Of a DNA stretch of 64,000 nucleotides, positions 57,715 to 64,000 are shown in pieces. The stretch covers positions 1 through 64,000 of the forward strand of contig CANRIG010000006.1 in assembly GCA_947630595.1 (NCBI GenBank), read 5' to 3'. The notes below the pieces were generated by a model, which did not search any database, was not told the origin of the DNA, and saw only the letters and a list, made by a program, of their open reading frames with translations. The DNA comes from an uncultured Lachnospiraceae bacterium. GTDB lineage: Bacteria; Bacillota; Clostridia; Lachnospirales; Lachnospiraceae. Made by a program: the position numbers and the translations under genes. Within the stretch, counting starts at the first letter, position 1. Each line of letters opens with the position of its first letter.

Positions 57715-58368
57715 TTATATTACATCACTCTGGAAAGCGACGGCTTTCCCGAGAATGTGTATCTGATCAAGTTCCTCGTTTTGATAAATCCAATCTTCAT
57801 ATTTTGGATTTTCGGCTTTTAAAATTAGCGTAGCACGTTCTCTATAATAAAACACTCGCTTTAATGTGGCTTCGCTGTCGTCGTTTACCACCACGGCCGC
57901 AATCTCGCCGTTTTCGACCATATCTTGTTTCCTTATGAAAACAATGTCTCCATCCAAAATGCGGGCGTTAATCATGCTGTCACCTTTTGCTTTTAGACAG
58001 AAATCAGCCTTAATATCTGTTCCGGCCATGACATAACTCTCCCTGTCTTCATTCGTAAACTTGGGTTCTCCGCAAGCTATTTCGCCGAGCATGGGGAATC
58101 GCTTGAGGGCGATAGGAAAAACGTTGGAAAGAGCCGCGGTAACCATTTCTGACTTCATAGGGACATCAAAGCCCATCAGCCATAAGGGATTTACGTCTAA
58201 AATGGGAGCCATTTTCCCACTGCTTATATTAGACGGTGCGTGAGAACCGTTTATGTATTGGCTGATAGAAGATTTGCTTACGCCAGACCGATCTGCAAGC
58301 TCTTGTGGCTTCATGCTCACATTTGATAGAGCCAATATCATGCGCTTGGATGTTAGTTCATTTTTCAT
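57715..58368 (-). CDS. Phage CI/LexA-like repressor (XRE HTH plus S24 peptidase)
   Basis: HTH QELADRSGVSKSSISQYINGSHAPS; S24 domain GDSMINARILDGDIVFIRKQ. Confidence 0.93.
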   Translation of the reverse strand: MKNELTSKRMILALSNVSMKPQELADRSGVSKSSISQYINGSHAPSNISSGKMAPILDVNPLWLMGFDVPMKSEMVTAALSNVFPIALKRFPMLGEIACGEPKFTNEDRESYVMAGTDIKADFCLKAKGDSMINARILDGDIVFIRKQDMVENGEIAAVVVNDDSEATLKRVFYYRERATLILKAENPKYEDWIYQNEELDQIHILGKAVAFQSDVI

Positions 58369-58423
58369 ATCGCACCTCCTTGTGGAACATATAATAACAC
58401 AACATCGTCAAACAATCAAATAA

Positions 58424-58481
58424 AAAGTTTAAAATATTTTAACTTTTTGCTTGACATGAAAGTTAAACGGTGTTAAACTTT
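58424..58481. promoter_or_regulatory. Two repressor operators in the CI/Cro intergenic region
   Basis: AAAGTT-N11-AACTTT at 58424..58446 and 58459..58481; the second overlaps TTGACA-17-TAAACT. Confidence 0.8.
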
Positions 58482-58503
58482 GAAGCGAAAGGAGGGATTC
58501 TCG

Positions 58504-58710
58504 ATGGAATATAAATACGGAAAACTCCGTGGCAGAATAATTGAAAGATACGGAAGTCTTAGCAATTTTGCTACAGTTATTGGATTGTCGATGACTTCAT
58601 TATCCAAAAAGATGACTGGAAAAGCGGGATTTTCGCAGGGGGACATTGAAACATGGTCTGGCTTGCTTGGTATTGAAAAATCCGAATATGGAATATATTT
58701 TTTTACTTAA
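58504..58710 (+). CDS. Cro-like/DUF739-like phage regulator
   Basis: MEYKYGKLRGRIIERYGSLSNFATVIGLSMTSLSKKMTGKAGFSQGDIETW. Confidence 0.8.
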   Translation: MEYKYGKLRGRIIERYGSLSNFATVIGLSMTSLSKKMTGKAGFSQGDIETWSGLLGIEKSEYGIYFFT

Positions 58711-58712
58711 AT

Positions 58713-58733
58713 AGTTTAATGATGTTTAACTTT
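58713..58733. promoter_or_regulatory. Third operator-like site downstream of cro
   Basis: AGTT-N11-AACT(TT), same spacing as the other two. Confidence 0.6.
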
Positions 58734-58762
58734 TGCGTTATGAGAAAGCGAGGTGACAAGAA

Positions 58763-59098
58763 TTGCCGCACACGAATATGGGTATTTCGGTACGTAATTG
58801 TGAAGAATGCGAAACCATGAACTGTGCCATCCGTGTCATGCGGACGCTACAGTTTATGCGGAGCAATGGAACGGGTCGGTTGGAGTATGAGGTGAATTTC
58901 CGGACAGGGGTGGCTTTTGACAGGGAGACAGAAGAAATCGTTATTAACGAAGAGCTTCTGATGCAGGCAATCATGATGGCGAATCCGGGACAGAAAAAGA
59001 AAAAACTCCGCCTGATTTCAGAGGAGGAGTTTTACTCAAAGTATCGAAAGATTCCGCCGATTGTTTTTACTGACGATGATTCTGACGTACTTCCTTAG
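58763..59098 (+). CDS. Phage hypothetical protein
   Basis: ORF with protein-like composition; MPHTNMGISVRNCEECETMNCAIRVMRT. Confidence 0.65.
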   Translation: MPHTNMGISVRNCEECETMNCAIRVMRTLQFMRSNGTGRLEYEVNFRTGVAFDRETEEIVINEELLMQAIMMANPGQKKKKLRLISEEEFYSKYRKIPPIVFTDDDSDVLP

Positions 59099-59303
59099 CC
59101 AGATCGAGAAGACTCGGGGTTTCAGCAATTTCAAGGATACCAGGATCACCAACATCCAATACTAGATATCCTTTGCGCTCTAGTTCATAAAGTTGTTTTT
59201 CAAGTGCTTTAGTTTTTGGGTATATCTGAAAGAATTTTGCTGAATTCAAGGAATCATCTTCAATACAGTCTATGAGTGCTTGGGTGATAGGGCCAATAGA
59301 CAT
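59067..59303 (-). CDS. Small convergent phage protein
   Basis: SD GGAGATG upstream of ATG; MSIGPITQALIDCIEDDSLNSAKFFQIYPKTKALEKQLYELERKGYLVLDV (winged-helix-like). Confidence 0.65.
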   Translation of the reverse strand: MSIGPITQALIDCIEDDSLNSAKFFQIYPKTKALEKQLYELERKGYLVLDVGDPGILEIAETPSLLDLAKEVRQNHRQ

Positions 59304-59397
59304 AATAACATCTCCTTTGTTATTGATGTAGAAATTTTAACATAAAGTGAAAAATTTTGCAATTAAATGTTTAAGCGAAGAATAGGGAGGTGAAAGC

Positions 59398-59886
59398 ATG
59401 GACAAATTAAGAGCTTATGCGCTCCATCCAATAGGTCGAGCAGACCCAGAGGATATGGTCTTGGATGGTATCTACTTGGCGAGGCTTGCATTGGAAAGAA
59501 GCGACAGCATTGCTATTGCTAATTTCCCGTATCTAATGCCTGCGGTTATTCTTGACCGGATTCTGGATGAGAGAGGAATGGAGGCGGTTAAGAATGTCAT
59601 TCTTCACGAATTGGATGTAGCGGAGAAGCGGGAAGGACCGAGCATTAAAGGCGAATACCGGGAAAATATCTTACTTTATACAAATATTTGCAAAAAGGCA
59701 AAGCAGGTTGGCATTTCTATCAATTCCATAGAGAAAGAAACAGGACTTTCTATCGGAAGTATCTGTAAATGGAATACCGTCAGCCCCACAGTCAAGAATC
59801 TTTCGAAAGTGGCAAATGTTCTCGGATGTACAGTGGATGAGCTGTTAAGAGAAGAGCCAGAGGACACGGAGAGCGAGGTGGGGTGA
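59398..59886 (+). CDS. Phage protein with C-terminal XRE HTH
   Basis: KQVGISINSIEKETGLSIGSICKWNTVSPTVKNLSKVANVLGCTVDEL. Confidence 0.8.
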   Translation: MDKLRAYALHPIGRADPEDMVLDGIYLARLALERSDSIAIANFPYLMPAVILDRILDERGMEAVKNVILHELDVAEKREGPSIKGEYRENILLYTNICKKAKQVGISINSIEKETGLSIGSICKWNTVSPTVKNLSKVANVLGCTVDELLREEPEDTESEVG

Positions 59887-59887
59887 G

Positions 59888-60088
59888 ATGTGGCTTCTGA
59901 TAGTGGTTCTTATCATTCTGGTGGTTTGGCTGGCTGGAAAGTGGCTTTCGTATTACTTTGCGACGGAAGGGCTGCTGTATTATCTGGCGACGAAGTACGA
60001 TGATCTGCTGGAAATTGAAAAAGTAAGAGAGCTGCAACAGACAGCCCTCAGGAAAACAATTCAGGATTGGTTTGGAAGAAGGAGGTAA
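59888..60088 (+). CDS. Small membrane protein
   Basis: MWLLIVVLIILVVWLAGKW. Confidence 0.6.
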   Translation: MWLLIVVLIILVVWLAGKWLSYYFATEGLLYYLATKYDDLLEIEKVRELQQTALRKTIQDWFGRRR

Positions 60089-60099
60089 GACAAATACAG

Positions 60100-60441
60100 A
60101 TGCAGAGCGAAGGAAAAATCCTTTATGAGTGTGATGGTGAGGTTCCAGGGTGCATAGATGAACACTGTTACAAACGCAATCCGTCAGACATGGAAGCGTG
60201 CAGACACACAACGGATATTAACCATGCAAAGAATTTTTATAAACGCAGGAGCGGGAATTTCTGGGAAAAGAAACCGCAGACTCTGAACGATGTGCGGCGG
60301 GAACATGGGTTGCCATCAGTCCCGGGTGGAGATGCCTACCTTTTTCAGGATGTTGGAACCGAATTTCTTCCGATTGCGCGAGCGGTCGACGAGGAACGAA
60401 TATCAAAGATCATTATGGAAGAGTTGAGTGATTTGCCGTAG
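60100..60441 (+). CDS. Phage hypothetical protein
   Basis: MQSEGKILYECDGEVPGCIDEHCYKRNPSDMEACRHTTDINHAKNFYK. Confidence 0.65.
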   Translation: MQSEGKILYECDGEVPGCIDEHCYKRNPSDMEACRHTTDINHAKNFYKRRSGNFWEKKPQTLNDVRREHGLPSVPGGDAYLFQDVGTEFLPIARAVDEERISKIIMEELSDLP

Positions 60442-60455
60442 GGAGGAGTGAGCAG

Positions 60456-60638
60456 ATGATCAGTCTTGAAGTAATGGATATTTGTGGTGAATGCCCTCAT
60501 TTCGCCCCGGAGGCAAACAGGACACTGGACTACGGAGATCATATTTTGTTGTACGTAAAAACGAAGGTTACATGCAAACACAAAGAAATCTGTCAGAGAA
60601 CAGCGAGGGAGATGCTACGAAAGGTGGAATCGAAATGA
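60456..60638 (+). CDS. Small Cys-containing phage protein
   Basis: MISLEVMDICGECPHFAPEANRTLDYGDHILLYVKTKVTCKHKEICQR. Confidence 0.65.
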   Translation: MISLEVMDICGECPHFAPEANRTLDYGDHILLYVKTKVTCKHKEICQRTAREMLRKVESK

Positions 60639-60799
60639 ATTTAAAAATCGTAGGTGCGTTGATGCTTGCAGCATTTGTTATCGTTTTGTTCCTGGTGGTT
60701 GCATCCTGTACTGGTATCCGCGATACATTGCTCATTTTTGGAGTAGCGATAATTTCAGCAGTTTGGGTAGTAGTCGCTACTTGTTTTCTGTCATCGTAG
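60635..60799 (+). CDS. Small two-TM protein
   Basis: MNLKIVGALMLAAFVIVLFLVVASC...; ATGA overlap with upstream ORF. Confidence 0.6.
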   Translation: MNLKIVGALMLAAFVIVLFLVVASCTGIRDTLLIFGVAIISAVWVVVATCFLSS

Positions 60800-60817
60800 A
60801 AAGTTGAGGTGAAAACA

Positions 60818-61051
60818 ATGGATGAGTCATACATCCGTGAATGCAACCACCCGGCAGATATAGGCATTTCGCGGATCATTAAAGAAAAAGGTATGAAGCA
60901 GGTATATATCGCAAATAAGGCCGGTTATAAGCCTCATGAACTCTGCGATATGCTGCATGGCCGGAAACTTATTAAGGCCTGCGACATCCTGAAATTGTCG
61001 ATTGTGCTCGGGGTAACGGCTGGTGACATTTATGCAGCTGGGGAAAATTGA
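60818..61051 (+). CDS. HTH domain phage regulator
   Basis: GISRIIKEKGMKQVYIANKAGYKPHELCDMLHGRKLIKACDILKLSIVLGVTAGDIY. Confidence 0.8.
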   Translation: MDESYIRECNHPADIGISRIIKEKGMKQVYIANKAGYKPHELCDMLHGRKLIKACDILKLSIVLGVTAGDIYAAGEN

Positions 61052-61076
61052 ACACTAAAACAGCAAGGAGGAAATC

Positions 61077-61286
61077 ATGGACGAGTTGATCTTTACACGC
61101 CGCCGACGTGACCGGTTGAGCGGCGTCAACCAGATCGTGGTCAAGGTCGGGAAAGACCAGTACAACAAGGTGATCGAGGTGGCGGACGAGACAGGACGCT
61201 CTATCCGGGATGTGGCAAGCAAGATGATTGATTTTGCTTACGAGCATATCCGGTATGAGGACGCGGAGCAGACAGAAGGGAGTTGA
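61077..61286 (+). CDS. Small phage protein, possibly ribbon-helix-helix-like
   Basis: MDELIFTRRRRDRLSGVNQIVVKVGKDQYNKVIEVADETGRSIRDVASKMIDFAYEH. Confidence 0.6.
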   Translation: MDELIFTRRRRDRLSGVNQIVVKVGKDQYNKVIEVADETGRSIRDVASKMIDFAYEHIRYEDAEQTEGS

Positions 61287-61552
61287 TCGGGATGCCGGTA
61301 ATCAAGAAATCGGATGAGGAAAGATGCTGCGCGCTGCTTAAAGGTAACATCCGGAAGCGCATGGAGGCTGATCAGGTCACGGATAAGCAGATGGGGACCG
61401 TGACCGGGATGCATCCGGCAACCTTCGCACAGAAAAAGAATCATCCGGAGCGATTCACGTACCCGGAGCTGATGCAGGTGTTCAGGCGGCTGCATTTTCC
61501 AGACAGCGAGATTCTGGAGGCACTGAAATGCTGGGAAGGAGGCAGGCCATGA
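61283..61552 (+). CDS. Phage HTH-like protein
   Basis: IRKRMEADQVTDKQMGTVTGMHPATFAQKKNHPERFTYPELMQVFRRL. Confidence 0.65.
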   Translation: MIGMPVIKKSDEERCCALLKGNIRKRMEADQVTDKQMGTVTGMHPATFAQKKNHPERFTYPELMQVFRRLHFPDSEILEALKCWEGGRP

Positions 61553-61753
61553 CGATACGAGAGCGGATTTTCTGGCGTGTATTTGTCGCGGATGCCTTGC
61601 TGGCGGTGCTGTGGCTGCTGCTTGGCGGGTCGTTCCTGGAGGCCATTATCATTGCTGTGCTGCAGGCTGTGCTGCTGCTGATAGTTGAGGCGGTGATTGG
61701 GGCGGTACATAAGATGACAGAAATTTTCAAAAACAAGGGGAGGAGGCTGCGGC

Positions 61754-61930
61754 ATAGAGTGCAGGCTGGTGGACGGGAAAGTGGTCCAAAAAGTAAAAGA
61801 ACGGGCGGTCAGGTTCAGGACACACGTATTGACATACGCAATCGGAACTTTGATCAAGCAGACACTGGAAGAGCTTGGCCTGTGGGAAGATGAACCACCA
61901 GAGAAAGGAGATGAACAGAATGACACTTAA
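61754..61930 (+). CDS. Small phage ORF with possible AUA start
   Basis: Reads IECRLVDGKVVQKVKERAVRFRTHVLTYAIGTLIKQTLEELGLWEDEPPEKGDEQNDT; GGGAGGAGG SD 7 nt before ATA; overlaps next start. Confidence 0.5.
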   Translation: MECRLVDGKVVQKVKERAVRFRTHVLTYAIGTLIKQTLEELGLWEDEPPEKGDEQNDT

Positions 61931-62171
61931 AGGATATGCCGCGATCGTGACCGGCGCACTGGCGATGGTGCTCACGGCGTTGCTGCTGTGGACGTGGACA
62001 CGGCTCCCGCTGCAGGATGTGATCGCATTTGCCCTGGTGGCCTATTACGCGGGCCTCATCGGAACATTCGCGGCGATCGGGCGGATGGAGAAGCACCGCC
62101 GGAGATGCCTGGCGGCGACGATCGTCACGCTGGTAAGGGAAGAACAGGAAAAAGGAAAGGAGATGGCATGA
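61920..62171 (+). CDS. Small two-TM phage protein
   Basis: MTLKGYAAIVTGALAMVLTALLLWTWTRLPLQDVIAFALVAYYAGLIGTFAAI. Confidence 0.65.
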   Translation: MTLKGYAAIVTGALAMVLTALLLWTWTRLPLQDVIAFALVAYYAGLIGTFAAIGRMEKHRRRCLAATIVTLVREEQEKGKEMA

Positions 62172-62353
62172 GGAGATATACATATGCGCCAACGCCGGAA
62201 CAGCGGATGCTGATCAAGAAGGCCGGGCTGGACCCGTCGGAATGGTCAGTGTGGTACGAAAACGCCAAGTGGCTGGCACTGGTGGACCGGGACCGCGAGC
62301 GGCGACGAACCGCGCGGATTAATCTTGATACGATGGAAATAAAAATGCCCTGA
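62168..62353 (+). CDS. Small phage protein, DUF6906-like
   Basis: MRRYTYAPTPEQRMLIKKAGLDPSEWSVWYENAKWLALVDRD. Confidence 0.6.
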   Translation: MRRYTYAPTPEQRMLIKKAGLDPSEWSVWYENAKWLALVDRDRERRRTARINLDTMEIKMP

Positions 62354-62418
62354 GCCGACCAAAGCAAACAGGGCAGAGAAAAATATCTCAAGTGGAGTAT
62401 ACCACGGAAAGGACTGGG

Positions 62419-64000
62419 ATGAAAAGGATAATTCTGAAAAAACTGAGGATTGAGAATTTCAAAGGCTATAAAGAAGCCGAGTTTGATTTTTATGGCACCA
62501 CAAGAGTGACAGGGCATAACGGAGTTGGGAAATCCAGTATCGCCGCAGCGTATATGTGGCTGTTTCTGAACATTAATTATGATCTTGTAAACAATCCGGA
62601 TATTCGCCGGAAGATTGAAGGAAAGCCAGTAAATGACGTCCTGGTGAGCGTGGAGGCGACGCTGGAGATCGACGGCGTGATCGTGACCGCCAAAAAAGTG
62701 CAGAAGCGCTCGTTCAAGAAAGACGGATCGTATTCGGATGACAATTCGTATTTCATCAACGATGTGCCAAAGACGCTCCGGGACTTCAATGCGTACTTTG
62801 ATTTTGACATGAAGCTTTTCAAGCTCTGCACGAATATCAACGCTTTCCTGGATCAGGAGCCGGGAGAAATGCGGGAATTCCTTTTTGGCCTGGTACCGAA
62901 TGTTGCCAATCTGGACGTTGCCCGGCAGTTTGATGAGCTTGCCGAGTTGGTGCCGATGTTGGAAAAGTACACCGCCGAAGAGGTGGGCGCCATGAACAAG
63001 GCAAGTATCCGGAACATCAAGAAAGAGCTGGATCCGATCCCGTCAATGATTTCCGAGAACAGGCGCTATCTGGTGGATGATGTTGACGCTGCCGAGCTGG
63101 AACTGCAGAAGAATGCCCTGCAGGAGAAGATCGCGGGCATCCAGGCGCAGCTCGATGATTCGGAGGCGGCGCGGGCTGAGTGGCAGAAGAAAGCGGATAA
63201 TATCATGGAGCTGCAATTCAGGAAATCCGACCTGGAGCGCGCGGCGGTGGACAGGCTCCGGGAGGAGCGGGCGGAGATTCAGCGCCTGGTGGATGCGGCG
63301 GAAAAAGGATTTAACGATGCAGTTAGGATGCACGGTGATGCGGAGCAGGAGATTTCTATCCTGGAATCCAGGCTCGCCACCAATGACAAACAGCGTAATA
63401 GCTTTCTGGAGCAGTGGCGTGCGGCGGTAGCTGAAACATTCCCGCGCGAGACAGAGGAATTCGTTGAGCTGACAGATGCCGATCTGCTGTGCCCGACCTG
63501 CGGGCAGCCACTTCCTGAGGGGCTGCGCATGGAAAGAATCGCGAGGGCGGACGCTGACCGCGAGGAATTCTATCGCAAGAAAGAAACTGACCGGGAATCG
63601 TTTAAGAAAACCAGAACAGAAAAAATCACCCAGATCAATGCATCCGGCATGAAGCTGAAAGAGCAGATCGATGCAGATACCGCCAAGATCAAGGAGATGC
63701 AGGTACTCATCGAGCAGGCGAAGGCCGACAAGATTAAATTCAATGCCGATAAATCATCAGCAATGGAGCGGCTGGGCGCCCTGCCGACTGAGCCGGATCT
63801 GTCCGGGAATCAGGAATACGAGGCATTGTGCGCTGAAATCCAGAAGAAAGAGGAAGCCATGAAAGCCGAAAATTCCGGCGCAGATTACCGGGCCGCGCTG
63901 CGCGGCCAGATGCAGCAGGTACAGACGGAGCTGGGCGGCGTCAAGGCGAAGCTGCTGGCGGTCGCGAAGAATGTGGATTACGAAGAGCGTATTGCTGACC
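62419..64000 (+). CDS. SbcC/Rad50-like AAA ATPase, truncated by the window end
   Basis: IENFKGYKEAEFDFYGTTRVTGHNGVGKSSIAAAYMWLF; coiled coil with CPTCGQPLP zinc-hook; no stop before 64000. Confidence 0.9.
   Translation, partial: MKRIILKKLRIENFKGYKEAEFDFYGTTRVTGHNGVGKSSIAAAYMWLFLNINYDLVNNPDIRRKIEGKPVNDVLVSVEATLEIDGVIVTAKKVQKRSFKKDGSYSDDNSYFINDVPKTLRDFNAYFDFDMKLFKLCTNINAFLDQEPGEMREFLFGLVPNVANLDVARQFDELAELVPMLEKYTAEEVGAMNKASIRNIKKELDPIPSMISENRRYLVDDVDAAELELQKNALQEKIAGIQAQLDDSEAARAEWQKKADNIMELQFRKSDLERAAVDRLREERAEIQRLVDAAEKGFNDAVRMHGDAEQEISILESRLATNDKQRNSFLEQWRAAVAETFPRETEEFVELTDADLLCPTCGQPLPEGLRMERIARADADREEFYRKKETDRESFKKTRTEKITQINASGMKLKEQIDADTAKIKEMQVLIEQAKADKIKFNADKSSAMERLGALPTEPDLSGNQEYEALCAEIQKKEEAMKAENSGADYRAALRGQMQQVQTELGGVKAKLLAVAKNVDYEERIAD

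Overview
This 64 kb window looks like the chromosome of a spore-forming, gut-type Clostridia (Lachnospiraceae-like). That taxonomic call is inferred from gene content only. Left to right it contains: (1) a sugar ABC transporter with two RbsC-type permeases, followed by FucU, a ParA-type ATPase and a tiny basic protein; (2) a complete B12-dependent propanediol (Pdu) bacterial microcompartment operon with fuculose/rhamnulose aldolase and kinase, at least six candidate encapsulation peptides and a DeoR regulator; (3) an MqsR/MqsA-like toxin-antitoxin pair whose antitoxin carries a Panacea/SocA-type C-terminus; (4) an orphan LarE with a small Cys-rich partner; (5) a cotJ spore-coat operon; (6) an opp peptide transporter; (7) polC, yqeG and rarA; (8) a galactarate/glucarate (gar) locus that carries many deletions, frameshifts and a gene fusion while its neighbours are intact; (9) pyrC, efp, a DUF5688-like gene and a coiled-coil gene carrying tandem-repeat arrays; (10) the left end of an integrated prophage-like element, with integrase, an unannotated type I toxin-antitoxin locus, secreted cargo, a CI/Cro-like switch with three matching operators, small early genes and an SbcC-like ATPase cut by the window edge. 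Most interesting candidates: a ParA plus small basic protein pair as a possible McdAB-like BMC positioning system; the unannotated txpA/ratA-like type I TA at 56.0-56.2 kb; the concentrated decay of the gar locus; and the cluster of in-frame and intergenic tandem repeats at 40.7-54.5 kb. All calls come from reading the sequence and family knowledge; no searches were run.
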